Shown in pieces: positions 56,858-64,000 of a DNA stretch of 64,000 nucleotides (positions are counted from its first letter, which is position 1; each line of letters starts with the position of its first letter). The notes beneath the pieces are model-generated. The model saw nothing but the letters and a program-made list of their open reading frames with translations. It did not search any database and had not been told where the DNA came from. Position numbers and translations under genes: made by a program. The stretch comes from Ferrovum sp. JA12. GTDB taxonomy: Bacteria > Pseudomonadota > Gammaproteobacteria > Burkholderiales > Ferrovaceae. Location: contig NZ_LJWX01000001.1 of NCBI RefSeq assembly GCF_001431705.1, positions 868,001 to 932,000 on the forward strand, in the 5' to 3' direction.

Positions 56858-59485
56858 ATGGTCCATGAAGTACAGCATCTCATCAAGGATTACCCGAGTG
56901 GAAAGGGGATTCTTATTATTGTCCCCCATGCAAAACTCATCTCTCAATTAGGTCCATTGATTGCAACCCTTGCCCCTCGCGCTCATATCACCACATTTTC
57001 TATACTCGCTGAGAGGGTTCCGTTAAAAGCGCGAATCATGGGAGAGTTTGAGCGTCAGCAGTTGATCTATGACGCTTTAAATGAACATCAATGGTTTAAT
57101 GCCCGCTACCGTTGGAATTTTGCTGAAGAAGCGGTGAAACTCATGGATGAGCTCAGCTTGCACGGTATAGTATGGCCACACGATGAGAAGTCCTTGGTGC
57201 AAATCCTTGCCAGTGCTTATCAGTCAGCCCTATCTCAACCTTTGGTTTTTGAAGCGAAGGTGGTTTATACCCTTTGGCAATTACTTCACAGCTCTCATGA
57301 GTGTTTATCAGTCGCTATGGCTTATATAGAGCGTCTTCAGCGATTACCTCAGTTTATCGGTGAAGACGCTATTATAGTGATGGAGGCAAGTCTTCATTAT
57401 CCCTCTGAAAAATACTGTATTGAAGAGCTCTCTCAGCAAAAGCCTGTTAAAAGAATCCCAATCATAAATACTTCACCATCAGATTTTAGAGAGTGGTTGT
57501 ATCACTTGTGGATGCCTGAACAACCTCTTAACTTGGTTGAATGGATTCATCGTTACGAAGCTCGGTTTAGGCTGAGTCCCATTACCGGTCGTATCAAAAT
57601 AGCCGCATACAATCATTTTGAAGAGGAGGTTCAATACGCCCTTAACTGGATAGCGGAGAAAATAGCCAGCCAACAGATACCCATTATGGTTGTTGCTCAG
57701 GATCGGCAAGCCGCCAGAAGATTACAAGCCTGTTTATCATCTAAGGGGATTAGTGTTGAAGACGGTACTGGTTGGGTGTTGAGTACCACAACAGTGGTGG
57801 CTGGAGTTCATGTTTGTTTAAGTCTGATTCAACAAGGTATTACTCGACAAGGATTGTTCGAGCTATTTCACTTACCTTGGTTTTTGTCTGCCTTGGCAGA
57901 GCCTGAGAGAGATGTATTGCTCGAACAATTAAAAAACACCATTGGTCAATTTGCTCATCTCTCACAGTTGAATAAATGGTTAAATCAAAGATCTTTAGAT
58001 GAAGAGATTGGGCAAGTATTAGGTGAGGAACAGGTGAAAGCCATTCTTTTGAGAGGCTTGTCCTTGTTTCAACAGACCCAAGCTAGCCTGAGTGATTGGA
58101 TCCATAAGCTGTTTGAATTACTGGAACTCTGGTTAATGTTGGAAGCCATCCAGCAAGATCATGCCGGGCGACAGTTGATGGATTTATTACAGCAGTTGGC
58201 GGCTAATCAACAGCATCAACAGGGATCATATACTTTTAATGAGTGGTTCAAATGGTTAGAGAGAATTCTTGAAATGAATCACTATCAGCCAGATAGCCAG
58301 CAAGCTCAAGTGGTGTTCACGCAATTATCCCAATGTTTATATATTCCCTCCAAAGCCACCTTAGTACTGGGTGCAGACAATAGTCAATTACCCTATATCC
58401 CTAACAATATACTGTTTAGTGATGCAGTAAGATCTCTTTTTCAGTTGCCGATAAGGGAGAATTTTATTCATCAAGCGATACTTGATCTACTTGAACTATT
58501 TGATCATTCTGATTCGATAATAGTGATGTATCGTACAGAAAATGGGGGGATAAAAACCACTCTATCACCCATGTTAGATATCTTAGAGAATACACATTTA
58601 TCCATGTATCATGAGTCGTTAATGCTATGTAATACTGCTCAACATACTACACCCTATTTCAAGACGATAGAGCGACCCAGTGTAGTGATTCCTCCTCAAA
58701 GGCTACCGAAAACTCTCACCGCTTCTTTTTATCAAAGAATTCTGAACTGTCCCTATCAGTCTTTTATATATGATGTGTTAGGATTGAAAAAATCATTCCC
58801 AGTTAAAGAAGAGGTAACCAAAGCTGAATTTGGTCAATTGGTTCATCAAATCTTAAGTCTGTCTGTAGAAACTAAACGCCGTCAATCACAATACTCATGG
58901 TTACAATCTATTCAAGAGAATACCGATAAACTTTGGCAACGAGTCCTAGAGCAGGATCCTTACTGGCGTGCTTGGTTAGTCTATTGGAATTCACTTATCC
59001 CCGCAGTATCACAATGGTTTGAAAAACGTGAATTAGAACATTGGAAAATTCAAGGCAGTGAGCAGTGGTTTAAAAAAATCAAAACGAAGGATCATCAGTC
59101 AACGGAAGTTGCTGGCAGTATAGATAGATGGGATGCACGGATGAAAGAGGATACTCTCTTGGTTGAAATACTGGATTACAAATTAAAAAACAGCAAGCAG
59201 ATTTCCAAAAAAGATATAGAGCTTGGAGAGGAGATACAACTTCCCTTATATGCTCAATTAATGGATGAATATGAAGTGAATGCAAGCTATGTTTTCTTAG
59301 AAGACGACCCGGTAAAAGAGGTGACAGTCAATCATCTAGGGGAACTCAGTCAGCAGATTATTGATCGTTGGTTTACTATTTTACAAGATACTCAAGATGG
59401 GATGGGTTGGCCTGCTCATGCAGAGACTACAATCTGTCAGCGCTGTCAGTATCAAGGGCTATGTCGAAAACAATTTTGGCAATAA
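56858..59485 (+). CDS. addB: AddB-like PD-(D/E)XK nuclease / helicase-fold subunit
   Basis: Protein of 875 aa from the ATG at 56858 (AGGA upstream); a GTG at 56789 inside fdxA is an alternative. The N-terminal part has a helicase-like fold (GILIIVPHAKL) without a complete Walker A. The C-terminal RecB-type nuclease domain shows GSIDRWD, EILDYKLKN (catalytic Asp and Lys) and EIQLPLYAQL (QxxxY). Cys in ILNCPYQSF plus CQRCQYQGLC at the end fit the 4Fe-4S staple of AddB. With AddA it resects DNA ends for RecA. It is followed 3 nt later by addA. Confidence 0.85.
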   Translation: MVHEVQHLIKDYPSGKGILIIVPHAKLISQLGPLIATLAPRAHITTFSILAERVPLKARIMGEFERQQLIYDALNEHQWFNARYRWNFAEEAVKLMDELSLHGIVWPHDEKSLVQILASAYQSALSQPLVFEAKVVYTLWQLLHSSHECLSVAMAYIERLQRLPQFIGEDAIIVMEASLHYPSEKYCIEELSQQKPVKRIPIINTSPSDFREWLYHLWMPEQPLNLVEWIHRYEARFRLSPITGRIKIAAYNHFEEEVQYALNWIAEKIASQQIPIMVVAQDRQAARRLQACLSSKGISVEDGTGWVLSTTTVVAGVHVCLSLIQQGITRQGLFELFHLPWFLSALAEPERDVLLEQLKNTIGQFAHLSQLNKWLNQRSLDEEIGQVLGEEQVKAILLRGLSLFQQTQASLSDWIHKLFELLELWLMLEAIQQDHAGRQLMDLLQQLAANQQHQQGSYTFNEWFKWLERILEMNHYQPDSQQAQVVFTQLSQCLYIPSKATLVLGADNSQLPYIPNNILFSDAVRSLFQLPIRENFIHQAILDLLELFDHSDSIIVMYRTENGGIKTTLSPMLDILENTHLSMYHESLMLCNTAQHTTPYFKTIERPSVVIPPQRLPKTLTASFYQRILNCPYQSFIYDVLGLKKSFPVKEEVTKAEFGQLVHQILSLSVETKRRQSQYSWLQSIQENTDKLWQRVLEQDPYWRAWLVYWNSLIPAVSQWFEKRELEHWKIQGSEQWFKKIKTKDHQSTEVAGSIDRWDARMKEDTLLVEILDYKLKNSKQISKKDIELGEEIQLPLYAQLMDEYEVNASYVFLEDDPVKEVTVNHLGELSQQIIDRWFTILQDTQDGMGWPAHAETTICQRCQYQGLCRKQFWQ

Positions 59486-59488
59486 TTG

Positions 59489-62128
59489 ATGAACCAGCAA
59501 GCGAGACTTAATTATCATGCATTGAATCCACAATTCTCCGTAATGGTGGATGCCTGTGCAGGCACAGGTAAAACCTGGTTGCTGGTATCGCGTATTATCC
59601 GTTTACTTATGGATAACATTGCGCCCAACCGAATACTTGCCATCACTTTCACCAGAAAAGCTGCCGGAGAAATGCAGGATCGTTTGCAACAATGGTGTCG
59701 TCAATTGGCCTTTGAGGACGAATCATGGGTAAAATCTTTTTTAATTGAAAGAGGTATCGGTGAGAGTGAAATAAATCATTATGTACCCAAAGCAAGAGGT
59801 TTGTATCAATTACTCATGCTGCAATCAGGAGTCAGTATATGTACCTTTGATGAATGGTTTTTATCACTCATTCGACATGCTCCTTTATCATCAAACATCC
59901 AATATGACGTCAATCCTGGAATAGATCGATTAGCTCTACGCCATGAAGCCTGGGTGAATATATTAACCCAATTAGCCTTTAACAAAAACTCCTCCCTAGA
60001 AAAGCTTATTAAGGAAAAAGGTACTGAATCGATTAGACGGATTTTATTTGATGCTGCCAATTATCGTGTTGAATGGCAACTGTTAAACCGTCATCTGCGG
60101 CCACAACAATTATGGACTTCTGAAGATAATACACACTATCATGTATCCGAGCCGGATAAATGGTTCTATGATCAATACTTGATATCATTATTAACTTCCC
60201 TCACTCATCAACTCTCACAACTCAGTAATGCATTACGCCAGGCGGGTCTTGCTCTCTCTCAAATGGTGGCAGAACAAGCAACAATCACCGCTCTTTTATC
60301 ATGGACGTTTACCCAAGAGGGGTTTGGAACACCTCGTCAAACATTGGTTAATGGCTTAAACGCTGCACAACAAAATGAGTTGATTAATGATTGGATTGAC
60401 GTGATGGAAAAGTATCGGGAAGGCTATCGATACCAACTGGTATCTGAATTAAATATCAGACTTTATGAATGTGTTGATGAATTTATTCAAGAATTACTGC
60501 GTTTAAAGACGGTACATAATGAAGCAGATTTTTCTGATATATCTTTGTGGGTTTATCAATTACTCTGTGATCCTGTAGAGGCTCCCCATTGGTTTTATAG
60601 ATTGGATGCACGTTATCAGCAGGTGTTAATTGACGAATTTCAGGATACTAGTCCTCTACAATGGCATATTCTGAAACAGTGGTTTTCTAACGCTAAAGAA
60701 GCTGAGTCTGATTTGACGCTTTTTTTGGTTGGTGATCCTAAACAAGCAATTTATCGATTTAGACGCTCTGACAGTCGTATTTTTGAGGAGGCAAGACACT
60801 TATTATTGTCCCAATATAAGGCGCAAGAGTTGACCTTATCGCAGTCCTACAGAAGCCATCATAATATTATTAATTTGGTTAACCGTTTGTTTGAAAATAG
60901 ACCTGACTTTCCACATGTTAACCATTTACCAAAATTTAATGCTACCCACGGCGTAACCAAACTTTTCTTATTTGAGGATGCACCTGATACAGCACAGCAG
61001 ACTCCCTTGGTAGAGCAGGTGGCTTTACGTCATCCACTTAAACAAGCTCGTCAGGATGAAAATAGAAACGCTTCAGAGGCTTTTTTAGTGGCACGTAATC
61101 TATTAAATGCTGTGGGGCAGCGTGAAATTATTACGGCTAATGGGAACAAGTTATTAAGCTTTGGTGATGTGTTGATATTGGCCAGAAGAAGACAGACGCT
61201 GCTTGTCTTTGAAGAGACTTTTCGGGATCATAATATTCCTTTTGTGAGTCAGCAGAAGGGGCAATTACTGTTTTATTTAGAGATTGAGGATTTGTTAAGG
61301 TTACTAAAAGTCTTAGTATATCCTGCCGATAACATTAGCTTGGCGCAGACTCTAAAGTCTCCCATTTTTGGGTTTAAAGATGAGGATTTTTTACAATTCT
61401 CTATAACGGATTCTTGGTGGAATCAACTCTCTGAGTTGACCACTTTTACTAAGGAGTTTGTACTCCTTAAGCACTGGCGAGATCTCTCTCAAAGAGTGCC
61501 TGTTCATGACCTCTTAGAAACTATTATTGATGAAAGCCAACTGCTATTAGCCTATCAGTCCACCTTATCCGCCGAGCGTTTTTTTCAAGTACGCGCTAAT
61601 ATTGAGACTTTTATTGAATTTGCTCTTTCCTGGAATAGTGGACGCTATCCAAACTTGGTGCGTTTTCTTCAAGAAATGGAGGAGTTACGTGAGGACGAAG
61701 CTCAGGCCCCAGATCAGGGAGCCCTTGGGAGTGATGGAGTTAATGCGGTACGATTGATGACAATTCATGGTGCTAAGGGTCTTGAGTCGCCCATGGTATG
61801 GTTGGTTGATCATGATGGTTGGCAAGCAAAAAGTAAAAGTAATTACTGGCATGTTAATTGGTCCCCTGAGTTGCCTTATCCAGATTATTTTGTTTATATG
61901 CCAGAGAAGAAAATGCTGACTAAAAAGCAACTCGCTTATATTGAACAAGAATCCCTACTCCTGGAAAGAGAAGAGAACAATCTTCTTTATGTGGCACTCA
62001 CTCGAGCGCAAAGTGAGTTATATATTGTGGGTGCAGTTGAGGCAAAACAAACTCCTTGGATTAAGGCATTAGTAGAGATTGGCCAAGAGTTTCCTGACTT
62101 AATTTCTGTTGAGCATGTTTTATTGTGA
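59489..62128 (+). CDS. addA: AddA-like UvrD/RecB-family helicase, no nuclease domain
   Basis: Superfamily 1A helicase of 879 aa from the ATG at 59489. Walker A DACAGTGKTWLLVSR lies at about 22-36; AITFTRKAAGEMQ is motif Ia; VLIDEFQDTSPLQW is Walker B; GDPKQAIYRFR motif III; SYRSHHNIINLV motif IV; LMTIHGAKGLESPMVW motif V; and NNLLYVALTRAQSELYIV motif VI. The protein stops about 35 residues after motif VI. Classical AddA carries a further roughly 250-residue C-terminal PD-(D/E)XK nuclease, absent here. It pairs with AddB to form a helicase-nuclease. A strong terminator follows. Confidence 0.87.
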   Translation: MNQQARLNYHALNPQFSVMVDACAGTGKTWLLVSRIIRLLMDNIAPNRILAITFTRKAAGEMQDRLQQWCRQLAFEDESWVKSFLIERGIGESEINHYVPKARGLYQLLMLQSGVSICTFDEWFLSLIRHAPLSSNIQYDVNPGIDRLALRHEAWVNILTQLAFNKNSSLEKLIKEKGTESIRRILFDAANYRVEWQLLNRHLRPQQLWTSEDNTHYHVSEPDKWFYDQYLISLLTSLTHQLSQLSNALRQAGLALSQMVAEQATITALLSWTFTQEGFGTPRQTLVNGLNAAQQNELINDWIDVMEKYREGYRYQLVSELNIRLYECVDEFIQELLRLKTVHNEADFSDISLWVYQLLCDPVEAPHWFYRLDARYQQVLIDEFQDTSPLQWHILKQWFSNAKEAESDLTLFLVGDPKQAIYRFRRSDSRIFEEARHLLLSQYKAQELTLSQSYRSHHNIINLVNRLFENRPDFPHVNHLPKFNATHGVTKLFLFEDAPDTAQQTPLVEQVALRHPLKQARQDENRNASEAFLVARNLLNAVGQREIITANGNKLLSFGDVLILARRRQTLLVFEETFRDHNIPFVSQQKGQLLFYLEIEDLLRLLKVLVYPADNISLAQTLKSPIFGFKDEDFLQFSITDSWWNQLSELTTFTKEFVLLKHWRDLSQRVPVHDLLETIIDESQLLLAYQSTLSAERFFQVRANIETFIEFALSWNSGRYPNLVRFLQEMEELREDEAQAPDQGALGSDGVNAVRLMTIHGAKGLESPMVWLVDHDGWQAKSKSNYWHVNWSPELPYPDYFVYMPEKKMLTKKQLAYIEQESLLLEREENNLLYVALTRAQSELYIVGAVEAKQTPWIKALVEIGQEFPDLISVEHVLL

Positions 62129-62133
62129 AATAA

Positions 62134-62161
62134 AAAAGCCGGAGCAGTAGCACCGGCTTTT
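62134..62161. terminator. Bidirectional terminator between addA and sodB
   Basis: AAAAGCCGG (62134-62142) and CCGGCTTTT (62153-62161) form a 9-bp stem with a 10-nt loop. The A- and T-tracts let it serve both convergent genes. Confidence 0.85.
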
Positions 62162-62208
62162 CTCTCACCATTTTTCTTTATCGTGTAACTAAAGCGTTCA
62201 AAATGGTT

Positions 62209-62796
62209 TTATGCTGCAAAATTGCTCACCGCAAATTCCCAGTTTACAAGGTGATTTAAAAAGGTTTCAACAAATTTAGGACGTAAATTGCGGTGGTCAA
62301 TATAGTAGGCATGTTCCCATACATCAATACATAACAGTGCTGTATCACCGGTGGTGAGTGGGGTACCTGCTGCACCCATGTTAACAATCTCAAGATCGCC
62401 GTTGTCTTTTTTAACAAGCCATGTCCAACCAGAACCAAAGTTCCCTACGGCAGAGGTTTGAAAGGCCTTTTTAAATTCATCTAAAGAGCCCCACTTTTTG
62501 TTAATGGCCTCCAGTAAAGCGCCAGAGGGTGATCCACCACCTTGTGGACTTAGACAATGCCAGAAAAAGCTGTGATTCCATACCTGTGCCGCATTATTGT
62601 AAATGCCACCTGCAGGGGCTTTTTTTACAATAGACTCAAGATCTAAACTTTCAAACTCAGTCCCTTTAATTAAATTATTTAAATTAACGACGTATGCATT
62701 GTGATGCTTGCTATAGTGATAATCAAAGGTTTCTTCGCTCATATGTGGTACTAAAGCATTTTTTGCATAAGGTAGAGCTGGTAATTGATGTTCCAT
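62209..62796 (-). CDS. sodB: Superoxide dismutase (Fe)
   Basis: Cytoplasmic iron superoxide dismutase of 195 aa. Metal ligands are His27, His75, Asp158 and His162 (WNHSFFW and DVWEHAYY). Gln71 in AAQVWNH is the iron-type residue; manganese enzymes place the equivalent Gln later. Detoxifies superoxide. It lies downstream of aceE on the minus strand but is separated by a strong terminator. Confidence 0.97.
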   Translation of the reverse strand: MEHQLPALPYAKNALVPHMSEETFDYHYSKHHNAYVVNLNNLIKGTEFESLDLESIVKKAPAGGIYNNAAQVWNHSFFWHCLSPQGGGSPSGALLEAINKKWGSLDEFKKAFQTSAVGNFGSGWTWLVKKDNGDLEIVNMGAAGTPLTTGDTALLCIDVWEHAYYIDHRNLRPKFVETFLNHLVNWEFAVSNFAA

Positions 62797-62865
62797 TTAA
62801 ATCTCCAAGACAATAAAGTTTAGACTAATTCCATAAATATACTAAAAAAAAGGACACAAAAGAAT

Positions 62866-62893
62866 CCCCCTCAAGATTATTTTCTTGAGGGGG
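62866..62893 (-). terminator. Terminator of aceE
   Basis: Perfect 11-bp stem CCCCCTCAAGA/TCTTGAGGGGG (62866-62876 and 62883-62893) with a 6-nt loop, 6 nt after the aceE stop; the minus-strand tail is ATTCTTTTGT. Confidence 0.85.
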
Positions 62894-62899
62894 TGTTTA

Positions 62900-64000
62900 T
62901 TACACCGACGTAGGAAGAGGCTTTTCTGGATTGATGTTGTATTTCTTAATAGCTTCAACAACCACTTCTGCCTTAATTTTCCCCTCTTCAGCCAAAGCGC
63001 TCAGTGCTGTCACGGTAACGTAGTAACGATCAACTTCAAAGAAGTGTCTAAGCTTTGCTCTGGTGTCAGATCGACCAAAACCATCTGTTCCCAGGGTAAT
63101 ATATTTTCTAGGAACAAAAGCGCGAATCTGCTCAGAAAAGTTTTTCATGTAATCCGTGGCAGCAATAATGGGGCCAGTAGTATTTTGAAGACACGTTTCT
63201 ACATAAGGTAGCTTTCTTGGAGCGGTGGGATGTAGACGATTCCAACGAAGACAGGCTTGCCCCTCACGCGCCAATTCATTGAAGCTCGTGGCACTCCATA
63301 CTTGGCTGTTCACGCCCCAGTCTTGTGCGAGTAATTCGGAAGCAGCAATCACTTCACGCAGAATGGAGCCGCTACCTAAAAGTTGTACCTCAGGAGCTTT
63401 GGCGTTATCTCGACGTGATTGGAATAAGTACATCCCTTTAAGAATGCCTGGTTCCGCTCCCTGTGGCATGGCTGGGTGTGAGTAGTTTTCATTCAAGGTG
63501 GTAATGTAGTAGAAAATATTTTCTTGTTCTTGATACATCCTCCTCAGACCGTCTTGAATGATAACTGCTACCTCGTAGGCGAAAGTTGGGTCGTAGGATA
63601 CACAATTTGGTATGAAACTAGCGTGAATTTGACTGTGTCCATCTTGATGTTGCAATCCTTCTCCGTTTAGCGTTGTTCTGCCGGAGGTACCACCAATTAA
63701 GAAACCACGGCATTGCATATCTCCTGCCGCCCAGGCTAAGTCACCGATGCGCTGGAATCCAAACATGGAGTAGAAGATATAAAAAGGTATTGTTGTTACT
63801 CCATGGTTAGAATAGGCCGTTGCAGCGGCTATCCAGGATGAAAAAGCACCAGCTTCATTAATCCCCTCTTGTAAAATTTGACCATTCACATCCTCACGGT
63901 AATACATTAACTGGTCATGATCTTGGGGCTCATATAACTGTCCCACAGAAGAGTAAATACCAAGGCTTCTAAACATTCCCTCCATACCAAAGGTTCTCGA
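62900..64000 (-). CDS. aceE: Pyruvate dehydrogenase E1 component, homodimeric, partial (C-terminal part)
   Basis: The frame is open through the right edge; only about the last 366 residues of a roughly 890-residue protein are here. RTFGMEGMFRSLGIYSS, GGTSGRTTLNGEGLQHQDGHS, TTLNENYSHPAMP, YITLGTDGFGRSDTRAKLRHFFEVD are strongly diagnostic of AceE. It decarboxylates pyruvate with thiamine diphosphate and transfers acetyl to the lipoyl E2. aceF and lpd are not visible; since aceE is followed here by a terminator and sodB, aceF is not directly downstream. Confidence 0.97.
   Translation of the reverse strand, partial: SRTFGMEGMFRSLGIYSSVGQLYEPQDHDQLMYYREDVNGQILQEGINEAGAFSSWIAAATAYSNHGVTTIPFYIFYSMFGFQRIGDLAWAAGDMQCRGFLIGGTSGRTTLNGEGLQHQDGHSQIHASFIPNCVSYDPTFAYEVAVIIQDGLRRMYQEQENIFYYITTLNENYSHPAMPQGAEPGILKGMYLFQSRRDNAKAPEVQLLGSGSILREVIAASELLAQDWGVNSQVWSATSFNELAREGQACLRWNRLHPTAPRKLPYVETCLQNTTGPIIAATDYMKNFSEQIRAFVPRKYITLGTDGFGRSDTRAKLRHFFEVDRYYVTVTALSALAEEGKIKAEVVVEAIKKYNINPEKPLPTSV

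Overview
The window is chromosomal DNA of a fairly AT-rich betaproteobacterium. The evidence is gene order and family membership: pyrG-kdsA-eno-ftsB; bamD divergent from rluD-pgeF; gpsA-secB-grxC-rhodanese divergent from gpmA-envC-ctpA-thiF; rpsU-yqeY-dnaG-rpoD; and a class I polyhydroxybutyrate locus with phaR and rimO. I cannot name the genus from sequence alone. A CbbR-type LysR regulator next to a tartronate semialdehyde reductase hints at an autotroph or a relative of one.

Layout. 1-3.1 kb: PEP synthase and its regulator ppsR (divergent; ppsR runs off the left edge). 3.1-7.8 kb: carbon-acid metabolism (GarR/GlxR-like reductase, CbbR-like regulator, ketopantoate-reductase-like protein, formyl-CoA transferase). 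7.9-12.1 kb: pyrG-kdsA-eno-ftsB. 12.1-15.4 kb: bamD, rluD, pgeF, ZIP transporter. 15.6-21.0 kb: tripartite RND efflux operon. 21.1-27.8 kb: PHB synthesis and granule genes (phaC, phaB, phaP, phaR, rimO, bktB-like thiolase). 28-34.5 kb: dadA, ppa, bioC/bioB, trmL, gpsA, secB, grxC, rhodanese-like protein. 34.5-44.3 kb: gpmA, envC, ctpA, thiF/moeB, tsaD, and the rpsU-yqeY-dnaG-rpoD group. 44.4-47.4 kb: a tRNA-Ile(CAU) gene split by a group I intron, then a foreign-looking island with a decayed phospholipase-D gene, a Fic gene and fragments. 47.4-56.2 kb: an almost unbroken minus-strand run (MBL hydrolase, FKBP, hrpA, glycosyltransferase, rpmE, rho, trxA). 56.5-62.1 kb: ferredoxin and an AddB/AddA-like pair. 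62.2-64 kb: sodB and the C-terminal part of aceE, which runs off the right edge.

The standout element is the intron. It is about 245 nt, has recognisable P3, P4, P6a, P7 and GNRA-capped P9 elements, and resembles the Azoarcus tRNA-Ile ribozyme. It sits between U33 and C34 of the tRNA. Also notable are the GC-richer island directly after this tRNA, clustered palindromes between phaP and phaR, a rhodanese-fold protein without the catalytic cysteine, and an AddA-like helicase that ends before any nuclease domain.

PHB genes draw acetyl-CoA through thiolase, reductase and synthase onto granules controlled by PhaP and PhaR. Most other genes are housekeeping. No CRISPR array, intact IS element, integrase or rRNA operon was seen.
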